Of a DNA stretch of 64,000 nt, positions 32,551-42,771 are shown piece after piece. Origin of the DNA: a bacterium. Its GTDB lineage: Bacteria > Myxococcota_A > UBA9160 > UBA4427. Made by a program: the position numbers and the translations under genes. Within the stretch, counting starts at the first letter, position 1; each line of letters opens with the position of its first letter. The notes below the pieces were generated by a model, which saw only the letters and a program-made list of their open reading frames with translations, ran no database searches and had not been told where the DNA came from. The stretch covers positions 62,001 through 126,000 of the forward strand of contig JANSYR010000005.1 in NCBI GenBank assembly GCA_024742285.1, given 5' to 3'.

Positions 32551-33591
32551 CTACTGCCGTCCGCGGCCGTGATGCGTGAAACGGAGCGCCCGGTCCGCGT
32601 CGATGTGCCCCTCCGCGGCGAGCCAGCGGACCGTGTCCATCAGGGTCTCGATCGGATCCCGGAACTTCACCCCGAGCTCGCGCTCGGCCAGGCTGGCGTC
32701 GAACGCGACCCATTGGGTCGCGAGGCGCGTGGCCTCCCGGGACAGGACGGGATCGATGTCGACGAAGGGGCGGAGTCGGTCGCCCAGGCGCCCGAAGAAG
32801 CGGACGGCGCGACCGGGGATCTTCGCCCGCGGAAGCCGGATGCCGGCGGCGCGGTCGAGGAGCTCCGCGTACTCCTCCCAGGGGAGGAAGCGAGCGGTGG
32901 CGATGAAGCGGCCCGGCTGCGGCGGCGTTCGTTCGATGAGCGCCAGGTGGAGGGCCGCGAGGTCGCGCACGTCGACGGTCTGGAAGCCCGAGCTGGTGAT
33001 CATCACGCTCGCCTGCATCATCTGAGCGAGACCGTGCATCGCTTCCGAGAGCCCGGGATCGTCCGGACCGATCACCCCCGGCGGATACACGATCGAGATC
33101 GGCGCGCCCTGTTCCTGCAGGCCGCGCAGGTGGTTCTCCGGCGCGGTCTTCGAGCGAGCGTAGGTGTCGCCGCCCTTCACGATCGGGGTGTCTTCGTCGG
33201 CGACCTCGAGCCCGGTCGTGTCGAAGAGCGCCGTCGTCGAGAGGTGGACGATCCGCTGGAGGCCGTCTTCCAGGGCGCGGTCGATCAGGAGCCGAACGGA
33301 GCGGAGATTGTCGCGTGCGACCTGTCGGGCCTCGGCGCGGGAGACCGCGAGGGCGACCGGGGCGGCGGTGTGGACGAGACCGTCGCATTCGCGGAGCGCA
33401 TCGACCGTCGCGGGACCGGACGTGATCTTGCCGACGACGAGATCCTCGAGGACCCGTGGCGTGTCGGCCCAGAGCCGTCGCGCCTTCTCCTCGTCGCGGA
33501 CGAGGAGCTTCACGTCGTGCCCCGCCGCGAGGAGGGCGCGAACCGTGTGGGAACCGATGAAGCCGGTCCCGCCGGTGACGAGAATGCGCAT
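32551..33591 (-). CDS. NAD-dependent epimerase/dehydratase family (extended SDR)
   Basis: A 346-residue extended SDR: MRILVTGGTGFIGS at the N-terminus binds NAD(P), STTALF carries the catalytic Ser/Thr region and DTYARSKTAPE the catalytic Tyr-x-x-x-Lys. Sequence such as VHTAAPVALAVS and VDVRDLAALHLALIE resembles 3-beta-hydroxysteroid dehydrogenase or dihydroflavonol reductase-like members rather than nucleotide-sugar epimerases. The substrate is not certain. ATG at 33591 with GGGAGAAGGAAG upstream. It lies 115 bp upstream of the membrane protein and selenoprotein genes on the same strand. Confidence 0.83.
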   Translation of the reverse strand: MRILVTGGTGFIGSHTVRALLAAGHDVKLLVRDEEKARRLWADTPRVLEDLVVGKITSGPATVDALRECDGLVHTAAPVALAVSRAEARQVARDNLRSVRLLIDRALEDGLQRIVHLSTTALFDTTGLEVADEDTPIVKGGDTYARSKTAPENHLRGLQEQGAPISIVYPPGVIGPDDPGLSEAMHGLAQMMQASVMITSSGFQTVDVRDLAALHLALIERTPPQPGRFIATARFLPWEEYAELLDRAAGIRLPRAKIPGRAVRFFGRLGDRLRPFVDIDPVLSREATRLATQWVAFDASLAERELGVKFRDPIETLMDTVRWLAAEGHIDADRALRFTHHGRGRQ

Positions 33592-33727
33592 CTTCCTTCT
33601 CCCTACGAGAGCGTATCGTCCCGCGAAGCCGGCGACACCGCGGCGTGTCGAGCGCGCCGAGAGGGGCGCGGCGCCCCCGCTGTGCTGGGGTCTTTCTACA
33701 TCGCCTGCGGGGGCTATCGTCGGAGGC

Positions 33728-33745
33728 CCGGCGCGCGCGCGCCGG
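33728..33745. promoter_or_regulatory. 18-bp perfect palindrome before the serine hydrolase gene
   Basis: CCGG(CG)5CCGG-type sequence, identical to its own reverse complement, 16 bp before the ATG of the serine hydrolase. It is simple alternating GC, so it may be chance in a GC-rich genome or a regulator site. Confidence 0.3.
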
Positions 33746-33761
33746 ACCACCGGGGGGTGAC

Positions 33762-35000
33762 ATGTCGATATCCGGATCCGTGGCCGCGGCCTTCTGGCCC
33801 GTGGCGAAGGCCTTCGAACGTCAGATCGACAGCAGCGGCGGGGGCGCCGCGGTCTGCGTCTACTACGAGGGGCGGAAGGTCGTCGACCTGTGGGGCGGCG
33901 TGCGCGACGAGCACGGCCGGCCCTGGCGCGAAGAGACCATGTCGATGTCGTTCTCCACGTCGAAGGGGATCACGTCGACTCTCCTCAATCAGCTCGTCGA
34001 TCGCGGCGAGCTCGACTACGACGATCCGATCGCCCGCTACTGGCCGGAGTTCGGCGCGAACGGCAAGGGCACGATCAGCGTCCGGGACCTGATGACCCAC
34101 CGCGCCGGCCTCTCCCGGATCCGGCCCCTGATCGATCGCGGAGATCGGATCCTCGACTGGGAGTACATGACCGACGCCCTCGCGGCGGCGGAAGCGAAGC
34201 CCACGACCCACAGCGCCTATCACGCCTTGACCTATGGCTGGCTGACCGGCGAGCTGATCCAGCGCATCACCGGCCGGGAGCTGGGCGACGTGATCCGCGA
34301 CGAGCTCGAAGCGCCGCTCGATCTCGACGGGATCTACATCGGTGCGACGCCGGACGCGAAGGCGCGGGCCGCGCAGCTCTCGGGTCGGCCGGGCGCGTCG
34401 CGCTCGGGGCTCATGGATCGGATCTTCTCCGATCGGACGGCGACGGCGCTGACGCGACTGAATCGTCTGGTCGGGTCGCGCCTCGACGTGAAGCACCTGC
34501 TCGACGCCCTCGTTCCGCCGGACGGCGCCGAGGCGCTCTTCGACGGGGATCGGATCCTCGACGTGCCGGTGCCCGCGGCGAACGGTCTCTTCACGGCGCG
34601 CTCGCTCGCGCGCATCTACGCGGCGATCGCGGAGGAGGGGAGCCTCGACGGGACGCGCCTGTTCTCGCCCGCCGCCGTGCGCCGAATGAGCCAGGTCCAG
34701 GTGAAGACCGCCGACCGCGTCCTGCCCATCCGCATGTACTGGCGGCTCGGCTACCACACGGCCTTCACCTTCAAGGGCGGCCTGCGAACCGCCTTCGGCC
34801 ACTTCGGCTTCGGCGGTTCCGGGGCCTGGGCGGATCCCTCGCGGCGCCTGTCGGTCGCGATGATCAACAACAGGGTGGGCGGCACGCCCTTCGGCGACAT
34901 CCGGATCGCGGCGATCGGGTCATCGGTCCTCAAGGCGACGAAGCGGATCGCACGGGACGGCGCGAGCGCGACCGTCCTCCGCCCCGAGCTCGTGGCGTAG
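33762..35000 (+). CDS. Beta-lactamase-fold serine hydrolase (class C/EstB-like)
   Basis: A 412-residue beta-lactamase-family protein. The nucleophile motif is STSK (S65-K68), the Tyr motif region is HALTYGWLTGE, and the third motif HFGFGGSGAWADP lies near residue 348. No signal peptide is seen, so it is likely cytoplasmic, as are esterases of this family (EstB/LAAC type) rather than periplasmic beta-lactamases. It probably cleaves an ester or a lactone. ATG at 33762 has GGGGGG upstream. It is transcribed alone, divergent from the epimerase. Confidence 0.85.
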   Translation: MSISGSVAAAFWPVAKAFERQIDSSGGGAAVCVYYEGRKVVDLWGGVRDEHGRPWREETMSMSFSTSKGITSTLLNQLVDRGELDYDDPIARYWPEFGANGKGTISVRDLMTHRAGLSRIRPLIDRGDRILDWEYMTDALAAAEAKPTTHSAYHALTYGWLTGELIQRITGRELGDVIRDELEAPLDLDGIYIGATPDAKARAAQLSGRPGASRSGLMDRIFSDRTATALTRLNRLVGSRLDVKHLLDALVPPDGAEALFDGDRILDVPVPAANGLFTARSLARIYAAIAEEGSLDGTRLFSPAAVRRMSQVQVKTADRVLPIRMYWRLGYHTAFTFKGGLRTAFGHFGFGGSGAWADPSRRLSVAMINNRVGGTPFGDIRIAAIGSSVLKATKRIARDGASATVLRPELVA

Positions 35001-35037
35001 CGCAGGATCCGTCTGTCTCAGGCTGCCGTGCTTCGGT

Positions 35038-35145
35038 CTGGGGAGAGAGGGCACCGTGCTCGGACAAGTCCGCGCGCAGGGGCACCTCGCTCGGTCGTCT
35101 GCACAGCGCGCGCGGACAACTGCGCGCGGCACCCTCTCTCCCCAG
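35038..35145. repeat. Nested inverted repeats, 14 bp outer and 10 bp inner
   Basis: Outer arms CTGGGGAGAGAGGG (35038-35051) and CCCTCTCTCCCCAG (35132-35145) are perfect complements. Inside them GTCCGCGCGC (35068-35077) and GCGCGCGGAC (35108-35117) are perfect complements. The whole 108 bp can fold into one long two-stem structure in either strand. It could be a structured RNA, a cruciform or a protein site; no transposase is nearby. Confidence 0.8.
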
Positions 35146-35397
35146 CCCTGCGGACGGTGGGGGAGTCAGAACTTCTCAGCAGACGCGTGACGGGTTGGAG
35201 AACGGTCGCGCTCGCGTCGAAATCCGGGAAGCGACCTCGTCCCGGGAGCGCGGCGGGCGCGTGCGCCGCGCGCAGTTTGGCAGGCGCCGACGGGCCGTCA
35301 GCCGAGCCCCGACGTCCGGCAAGCCGCCATGTTTGAGCACGGTGTACGTGCCCGCCGCGCTTTGGCACGGCCGCCACAACCCAGCCACGAAAAGCGA

Positions 35398-35429
35398 AAG
35401 GGCGCCCGGACCGCAGTCCGGACGCCCTT
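35398..35429 (-). terminator. Rho-independent terminator of glnII
   Basis: On the minus strand a stem AAGGGCG-x-CCGGAC closes a 4-nt loop with GTCCGG-x-CGCCCTT and is followed by TTTCGCTTTTCG, a broken T-tract. It lies about 45 bp after the glnII stop codon. Confidence 0.85.
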
Positions 35430-35472
35430 CTGTTCGAACGTCGTGCCGGCGAGGCCGGCCCGTAGGTCGACC

Positions 35473-36498
35473 CTACGCCTTGATGTTCGCCGAGGCCGCC
35501 TTCGCGGTCTTCACGATGATCGAGGCGACCTTGTAGGGGTCGGCGTTGGACGCCGGGCGGCGATCCTCGAGCCAGCCCTTCCAGCCGTTCTCGACCGTCG
35601 CGATCGGGATGCGGATGGACGCACCGCGATCGGAGACGCCGTAGCTGAACTGGTCGATCGACTGCGTCTCGTGCTGTCCGGTGAGGCGCTGGTCGTTGTC
35701 CGCGCCGTAGACCGCGATGTGGTCCGCGACGACGGGCTCGAAGGCCTTGCAGACCTGGTCGTAGACGGCCTGGTCACCGCAGGTGCGGAGCAGCGTGTTC
35801 GAGAAGTTGGCGTGCATGCCGGAGCCGTTCCAATCGCCCTTGACCGGCTTCGGCTCCCACTCGATCGCCATGCCGTACTTCTCGGCGGTCCGCTCGAGCA
35901 GGTAGCGCGAGACCCAGGTCTCGTCGCCGGCCTTGGCGGCGCCCTTCGCGAACACCTGGTACTCCCACTGTCCGCACATCACCTCGGCGTTGATGCCCTC
36001 GACGTTGATTCCGGCGTCGAGGCAGAGGTCGAGGTGCTCTTCGACGATCTCGCGGCCGACCGCGTTCTCCGCGCCGACCGAGCAGTAGTACTGGCCCTGG
36101 GGGTTCGGGAAGCCGCCGGGCGGGAAGCCGATCGGGGCACGGTTCTCGGGGTCCCAGATGCAGTACTCCTGCTCGAAGCCGAACCAGAAGTCGTCATCCG
36201 CGTCGTCGATCGTCGCTCGGCCGTTCGACTCGTGCGGCGTGCCGTCGGGGTTGAGCACCTCGGTCATGACGAGGAAGCCGTTCTTGCGACCCGGGTCCGG
36301 GTAGCAGGCGACCGGCTTGAGGAGGCAGTCGGAGGATCCGCCCTCGGCCTGCTCGGTCGAGGAGCCATCGAACGACCACATGGGGCAGTCTTCGAGGTTG
36401 CCCGAGAAGTCCTCGACGACCTTCGTCTTGCTTCGCAGGCTCTGGGTCGGCTTGTAACCATCAAGCCAGATGTATTCGAGCTTGGCCTTGGTACCCAT
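35473..36498 (-). CDS. glnII: Type II (eukaryotic-like) glutamine synthetase
   Basis: A 341-residue GSII enzyme, much shorter than the roughly 470-residue GSI. Diagnostic segments are YIWLDGYKPTQSLRSKTK, WSFDGSSTEQAEGGSSDCLLKPV, WFGFEQEY, the ammonium/glutamate site region EVMCGQWEYQVF, and NGSGMHANFS. It condenses glutamate and ammonia with ATP to glutamine. GGAGG precedes the ATG at 36498. A sigma-54 promoter lies about 280 bp upstream and a terminator just downstream, so it is a single-gene unit under nitrogen control. GSII lacks the adenylylation control of GSI. Confidence 0.95.
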   Translation of the reverse strand: MGTKAKLEYIWLDGYKPTQSLRSKTKVVEDFSGNLEDCPMWSFDGSSTEQAEGGSSDCLLKPVACYPDPGRKNGFLVMTEVLNPDGTPHESNGRATIDDADDDFWFGFEQEYCIWDPENRAPIGFPPGGFPNPQGQYYCSVGAENAVGREIVEEHLDLCLDAGINVEGINAEVMCGQWEYQVFAKGAAKAGDETWVSRYLLERTAEKYGMAIEWEPKPVKGDWNGSGMHANFSNTLLRTCGDQAVYDQVCKAFEPVVADHIAVYGADNDQRLTGQHETQSIDQFSYGVSDRGASIRIPIATVENGWKGWLEDRRPASNADPYKVASIIVKTAKAASANIKA

Positions 36499-36774
36499 TC
36501 GGGGGGACCTCCATTCGTTGGGTCTGGTGAATCGTCTTCTGCTCGCCGCGGCGGGCGTCGTCGATTCGGGTTGGTTGCTGGGAGCGCTCTCGATTGCGTT
36601 CACAGGTCTTCGCGGAGACGCCCCCAGGGCCGCGACCGACTCGGATGAGCCGATACGCGCACGCTTCCGGGTCTCCCCTCGCCATCTCCACATGCGCCCG
36701 CGGGTCGGCAGCGACGCCGACGTACTCGGGGGCTTGCGGGTCAGCTCGGATCGAGCTCCACGGTTCTCAGGAGA

Positions 36775-36791
36775 AGCAACGACTGTGCCAA
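36775..36791 (-). promoter_or_regulatory. Sigma-54 (-24/-12) promoter of glnII
   Basis: Minus-strand TTGGCAC-N5-TTGCT matches the sigma-54 consensus at all invariant bases, with GG and GC separated by exactly 10 bp. Transcription should start near 36764 and requires an NtrC-type activator bound upstream. Confidence 0.88.
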
Positions 36792-36845
36792 AGCCGGACC
36801 GGGGACTCAATGTCTCATCGCAGTCGAAATCCGGCCGAGAGTCGC

Positions 36846-36921
36846 CTGAGCGCCGTCTCAGCGCTGCGTGATCCGGCCCGGGGCCGAGCCTCGGCCGAGG
36901 CGCTGCCCGCTGAGTGGGCAG
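36846..36921. promoter_or_regulatory. Palindrome cluster, candidate enhancer sites
   Basis: Three dyads lie 55-130 bp upstream of the sigma-54 promoter: CTGAG-N6-CTCAG near 36846-36861, the perfect 14-bp palindrome GCCTCGGCCGAGGC at 36888-36901, and CTGCCC-N7-GGGCAG at 36903-36921. Placement fits sites for a sigma-54 activator, but none matches the enteric NtrC consensus, so this is inference. Confidence 0.45.
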
Positions 36922-36976
36922 AAGTCGGCACGACTGCCCTCGAACCGGGCAACGGCGCGTCGGTCGCCCGGATCGA

Positions 36977-37006
36977 TTGACGGTCGGATCGGTTCCTTCC
37001 TAGGAT
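36977..37006 (+). promoter_or_regulatory. Sigma-70-like promoter for the Rieske oxygenase gene
   Basis: TTGACG and TAGGAT are separated by 18 bp, ending about 60 bp before the ATG at 37067, in the AT-richest part of this stretch. Confidence 0.55.
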
Positions 37007-37066
37007 CGTTCTCGCGGCCCGGCGTTCCCAACGACGGGCCTTCCCCTTCGCCCTGGAGACCCGACG

Positions 37067-38374
37067 ATGGCTGCCTCGACCCCGCTCGCCACCCCGATGG
37101 AGCGCGCTCCCGATCCCGGGATCGAGTACGCCCCGATCCCGAAATCCCGCTACACGAGCGACGCGTTCGCGGCGCTCGAGTGGGAGCACATGTGGACGAA
37201 GACCTGGGTCTGCGCGGGGCGCGTTTCGGATCTCGACCGGCCCGGCGACTACTTCACCTTCGAGCTGGGCCCGGAATCGATCCTCGTGATCAAGCAGCCC
37301 GATGGCAGCGTCCGCGCCCGATACAACGTGTGCATGCACCGCGGCAACCGCCTGCGCGAGCCCGGACGGGGCCACGCCGAGAAGTTCTCCTGCCTCTTCC
37401 ACGGGTGGGAGTACGGGATCGACGGCGGGCTGCTCGGTGCCCAGGATCCCGAGTGTTTTCCGCAGGGCGTTCCGAGCGACAAGCTCTCCCTGCGCCCGGT
37501 CCTCTGCGACACCTGGGCGGGCTTCGTATTCGTGAACCTCGACCCGCAGGCGGAGCCGCTCCACACCTACCTGGGCGTGATCCCCGAGCATCTCGATCCC
37601 TACCACTTCGAAGACTGGAAGCTCTCCTTCGACGCGACGATCGAGATCGAGTGCAACTGGAAGACGAGCGTCGACGCGTTCAACGAGGCCTACCACCTGG
37701 CCGCGACGCATACCTGGACCCTCGCGTTCAGCGACGACACGCGGACGCTCTACGACTGCTACGACAAGCACACGCGCATGATCTTCCCCGAGGTCCAGGC
37801 GAGTCTGCGGCATCCCGGCGCGAACACGGTCACTCCGGAGATCAAGGAGATGTTCCTCTCGCGGGTCGGGATCACCGACTTCGAGGGCTCCGCGGACGAG
37901 GCGCGTACGGCCTTCGCCGAGCAGCAGAAGAAGATCGCGCCGTCCCTCGGCGCGAACCTCGACGACCTGAACGAGGCGCAGCTCTGCGACGACTTCCACT
38001 ACACGGTCTTTCCGAACATGACCTTCAATACCCATGCGCTCTTCACGTGGGTGTTCACGCATCGGCCGCATCCGACGGATCCGAACAAGATGTACTTCGA
38101 CTTCTGGAACCTGATGAACGCACCGGGCGTCGACATGCCGCGACCGGAGAAGCAGTTCTTCTCGACCGCCAACGGAGACACCCTCGCGGGTGTCTGCGAC
38201 GGAGGGGACCTGGTCGACGAGGACCTCTACAACCTGCCGCGGATCCAGGCCGGGATGAACTCGCGGGCGTTCGAGGACCTCCACCTGGGCGAGCAGGAGG
38301 TCCGCATCCTCCACCACCACCGAACCCTCGACGAGTACATCGAGCGTGGGCGGGCGGCGGACGGCGGTGTCTGA
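37067..38374 (+). CDS. Rieske non-haem iron oxygenase, large (alpha) subunit
   Basis: A 435-residue aromatic-ring-hydroxylating-dioxygenase-type alpha subunit. The Rieske [2Fe-2S] ligands are C89-M-H91 and C109-L-F-H112. The mononuclear iron histidines are H210 and H215 in NEAYHLAATH, with the bridging Asp (VDAFNE) before them. It activates O2 to hydroxylate an aromatic, alicyclic or quaternary amine substrate; which one is not readable. The next gene encodes a Rieske ferredoxin that overlaps its stop and would deliver electrons. No reductase gene is in the window. Confidence 0.9.
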   Translation: MAASTPLATPMERAPDPGIEYAPIPKSRYTSDAFAALEWEHMWTKTWVCAGRVSDLDRPGDYFTFELGPESILVIKQPDGSVRARYNVCMHRGNRLREPGRGHAEKFSCLFHGWEYGIDGGLLGAQDPECFPQGVPSDKLSLRPVLCDTWAGFVFVNLDPQAEPLHTYLGVIPEHLDPYHFEDWKLSFDATIEIECNWKTSVDAFNEAYHLAATHTWTLAFSDDTRTLYDCYDKHTRMIFPEVQASLRHPGANTVTPEIKEMFLSRVGITDFEGSADEARTAFAEQQKKIAPSLGANLDDLNEAQLCDDFHYTVFPNMTFNTHALFTWVFTHRPHPTDPNKMYFDFWNLMNAPGVDMPRPEKQFFSTANGDTLAGVCDGGDLVDEDLYNLPRIQAGMNSRAFEDLHLGEQEVRILHHHRTLDEYIERGRAADGGV

Positions 38375-38702
38375 CCCGGACGCGTCCGAGAGGCTCCACT
38401 GGGTGGACGTGCCGATCGCGTTGCCACCCGAGGGACAGGCGGCGTCGTTCTCGGTGGGCGATCTGGCGCTGCTGCTCTGCAACGCCGACGGCACGCCCTA
38501 CGTGCTGCACGACGAGTGTCCGCATGTGCGGGTCTCGATGGCCGGGGCGCTCATCCGGGGTACGATTCTCGAGTGTCCGCTGCACGGCGGGCGGATGGAC
38601 GTTCGGGACGGCTCGCCGCAGGGGATGCCGATCCGACGCCCTGGAACCTGTTATGCGGTCCGCGGGGAGGGGGAGGCCCTCCAGGTCGCGGTGCCCGCTT
38701 GA
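38367..38702 (+). CDS. Rieske-type [2Fe-2S] ferredoxin
   Basis: A 111-residue Rieske ferredoxin with ligands C51-P-H53 and C70-P-L-H73. It most likely passes electrons to the oxygenase encoded just upstream. GTG at 38367 (MSDPDASERL) was chosen because it gives an N-terminus of normal length and an 8-bp overlap with the oxygenase stop; GTG at 38346 is an alternative. No reductase follows, so electrons must come from a reductase encoded elsewhere. Confidence 0.85.
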   Translation: MSDPDASERLHWVDVPIALPPEGQAASFSVGDLALLLCNADGTPYVLHDECPHVRVSMAGALIRGTILECPLHGGRMDVRDGSPQGMPIRRPGTCYAVRGEGEALQVAVPA

Positions 38703-38752
38703 TCGTCGCGCGCGACGGGCGCGAGGCGGCGCTGCGCAATGAGGAGAGAGCC

Positions 38753-40489
<1,737 letters not shown>

Positions 40490-40535
40490 AGCGGACTCGG
40501 AATCGAGTCGACGACTTCGAGAGAGGAGAGCCACG

Positions 40536-41075
40536 ATGAAGGTCAGTTGGTCGCATTGCGTACTCAAGGTGCGGGACATCGAGGCGATGATCTCGTTCTA
40601 CTCGGACACGCTCGGGTTCGTCGTGGCCGATCGAGGTCCTCTCCCGGGCCCCGAGAATCCGGAGATCGTCTTCCTGAGCGGGAGCTCGAGTGATCATCAC
40701 CAGATCGCCCTGGTCGCCTCGCGGGGCGACGAAGACGCTACGAGCCTCGACCACAACGCCTTCCGGGTAGAGTCGATCGGCGACGTCAAGACGATGATCG
40801 AGCGCGTGACCAAGGATCCGAGGGTGAAGGCCGCGCTGCCGCTCACCCACGGCAACGCCGTCTCCGTCTACTTCGCGGATCCCGAAGGCAACGGGATCGA
40901 GGTCTTCTGCGACACGCCCTGGCACGTGAAGCAGCCGGCCGGGCAGGTCTGGGATCCGTCGATGTCCGACGAGGAGGTGCTCGCGGACGTCCGGTCGAAG
41001 TTCGAGGACGATTCGGAGTTCTGCCCGATCGAGGAATACCAGGCCCGGAAGGCGAAGGAGTTCGGCGAGCGCTGA
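40536..41075 (+). CDS. VOC-superfamily (glyoxalase/extradiol dioxygenase-like) protein
   Basis: A 179-residue single VOC module plus a C-terminal tail. Candidate metal ligands are H7 (SHCVLKV), H55/Q56 (DHHQIALV), H73 and E122 (GNGIEVF). DPEGNGIE is the usual VOC C-terminal strand. It may be an extradiol ring-cleaving or lyase/isomerase enzyme acting after the Rieske oxygenase in the same run. GAGGAGAG lies upstream of the ATG at 40536. The last 50 residues (VWDPSMSDEEVLADVRSK...) are helical and outside the module. Confidence 0.8.
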   Translation: MKVSWSHCVLKVRDIEAMISFYSDTLGFVVADRGPLPGPENPEIVFLSGSSSDHHQIALVASRGDEDATSLDHNAFRVESIGDVKTMIERVTKDPRVKAALPLTHGNAVSVYFADPEGNGIEVFCDTPWHVKQPAGQVWDPSMSDEEVLADVRSKFEDDSEFCPIEEYQARKAKEFGER

Positions 41076-41214
41076 AGGGACGTCGGCTGCGCGCGATTCC
41101 CTCGGCAGCCGGATTCCGGTACGTTCCCACCGACCCAGGGTGAGGCCAAGGGGCGCCGTCGCACGGACCGGGATCCGACCGCGGCCGCACGGGCCCGATT
41201 CAGGAGCGGGCCTC

Positions 41215-42771
41215 TTGCGGATTCGGATCCTCGGAACAGGGCTCGCGCTCTGTATGGTCGGGCTCGGCGTCTTCGCCTGGAAAGTGCTCGTCCTCGAGCT
41301 GCCGATCCTGCCGGCCGAGCCGCAGGGACTCTGGCAGGTGGGGTTGCGCGTGAGCGCCGTGCCCGGCGCGGATGCGTTCAGCCTGGACGCCGCGATGCCG
41401 TCCCCCGACGCCCGCCAGTTCATCTTCGGCGAACGTTTCTCGTCCGGGCGTCTCCGGCTCGGCGTTCGGGACGAGGCGACCGGTCGCCGAGCGCTATGGC
41501 GTGGGACGGGCCGTCGAGGCATCGACGTCGATCTCCTGTTCCGGGTCCAGCTCGCGGCGAGCGACGGCGAGCTTCCGGTGCGCAACGGGTCGAAGCCGGT
41601 CCCCGAGGAGATCCGTCGTGTCTTCACGGCGCCCTCGAGTACGATTCCTTCGACGTCGAGCGAGATCGGCGAGGTCCTTTCGGGGATCGAGCTGCCTCGA
41701 GCGGACGACGTCGGCGGACGCGTGCGCTCCATCTATGCGTTCGTGGTTCACGAGACGCGGACCGGCCGGACGGACGATCCGATCCTGACGCTGCGCGATC
41801 GCGAGGGGAACGACGTCGGCCGTGAGCGGCTTCTCGTCGCGATGCTCCGACGAGCGGAGATTCCGGCGCGGCTCGTGCGCGGGCTCGAGCTCGACGAGCC
41901 GCGAGCGGCCGAGCGGGTCTGGGCCGAGGTCTGGGTCGACGGCTGGGTGGCGCTCTCCGCGACGCGTCGGTTCGTCGGGTCGGCGCCACTCGACTATCTG
42001 GCGCTCTCGACGGCGGATCGCCCCCTCGTGAGCGGGAACGCGCTCCGCTCGATCGACTACGAGTTCGCGGCGATCCGAGAGCGGCTGAGCCCCCAGGAGC
42101 TGGCGACGCTCATGATGCCCTCCGAGGGCGTCTTCGAGAAGATCTCGCTGCATCGGCTCCCGGTCGGACTCCAGGCTGGGCTACGGCTCCTGCTGCTGAT
42201 GCCGCTGGGTGCCTTGATCCTGACGCTGCTCCGGAACGTCGTCGGCCTGCCTTCGTACGGAACGTTCATGCCGATGCTGATCGCGCTCGCACTGCGCGGG
42301 ACCGGACTCGGAATCGGGCTTGCACTCATCCTGCTGGTGTTGCTGATCGGCGTCGCGGGTCGCCTCCTCGTCACGAAGCTTCGCCTCCTGCTGGTTCCGC
42401 GCCTCTCGTTCCTGCTCTGCGTCGTCGTCGCGAGCGTGACGGCGATGGCCTTGATCGGGTTCGACTACGACGATCGGAATTTCTACGCGGGTCTGGTCTT
42501 TCCGATCGTGATCTTGACGATGCTGATCGAGCGTTTCTCGATCACGCTGTCCGAGGAGGGCTTCCAGCCGGCCGCGGTTCGTGCCGGTTCGTCGGTGCTT
42601 CTCGCGATCATGCTCTATCCGCTGTTCTCGAGCGCGATCGTCGAGCACGTGATGTTCTCGTTCCCCGAGTGGATCCTGGTGGTGATGGGCGTCCTGGTCT
42701 GGCTCGGCGGCTATACCGGGTATCGCGTAACGGACGTCATTCGCTTTCGCAGTCTGGCTTCCCGCGAATGA
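41215..42771 (+). CDS. Inactive-transglutaminase membrane protein with C-terminal seven-TM domain
   Basis: A 518-residue protein with one N-terminal membrane helix, a periplasmic region including a transglutaminase-like fold (VRSIYAFVVHETRTG, ERLLVAMLRRAEIPARLVRGLEL), and about seven C-terminal membrane helices from residue 320. It matches the inactive transglutaminase/7TM family found next to RimK-like ligases in proteobacteria. TTG at 41215 has AGGAG 8 bases upstream. The catalytic Cys expected in LLVAMLRRAEIPAR is absent, consistent with an inactive enzyme. Its stop overlaps the next gene by 4 bp. Confidence 0.82.
   Translation: MRIRILGTGLALCMVGLGVFAWKVLVLELPILPAEPQGLWQVGLRVSAVPGADAFSLDAAMPSPDARQFIFGERFSSGRLRLGVRDEATGRRALWRGTGRRGIDVDLLFRVQLAASDGELPVRNGSKPVPEEIRRVFTAPSSTIPSTSSEIGEVLSGIELPRADDVGGRVRSIYAFVVHETRTGRTDDPILTLRDREGNDVGRERLLVAMLRRAEIPARLVRGLELDEPRAAERVWAEVWVDGWVALSATRRFVGSAPLDYLALSTADRPLVSGNALRSIDYEFAAIRERLSPQELATLMMPSEGVFEKISLHRLPVGLQAGLRLLLLMPLGALILTLLRNVVGLPSYGTFMPMLIALALRGTGLGIGLALILLVLLIGVAGRLLVTKLRLLLVPRLSFLLCVVVASVTAMALIGFDYDDRNFYAGLVFPIVILTMLIERFSITLSEEGFQPAAVRAGSSVLLAIMLYPLFSSAIVEHVMFSFPEWILVVMGVLVWLGGYTGYRVTDVIRFRSLASRE

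Larger units (their letters stand above)
35001..35472. other. 472-bp intergenic region with nested inverted repeats
   Basis: No coding-biased frame is seen. The region holds a 14-bp perfect inverted repeat enclosing a second 10-bp repeat at 35038-35145, and the glnII terminator at 35398-35429. The segment between them (35150-35390) shows nothing definable. Confidence 0.6.
36499..37066. promoter_or_regulatory. 568-bp divergent control region between glnII and the Rieske oxygenase
   Basis: It contains a sigma-54 promoter reading toward glnII, a sigma-70-like promoter reading toward the Rieske gene, and a cluster of palindromes between them (about 36846-36921). No coding-biased frame is present. 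The glnII leader from the predicted start site is about 265 nt and could hold further control, but no known riboswitch is recognised. Confidence 0.7.

Noticed and set aside
42181-42648. Minus-strand hydrophilic protein rich in Arg, Gln and Asp
   Set aside because: Exact antisense of the seven-TM domain of the transglutaminase-like protein; the composition is the mirror of hydrophobic codons.
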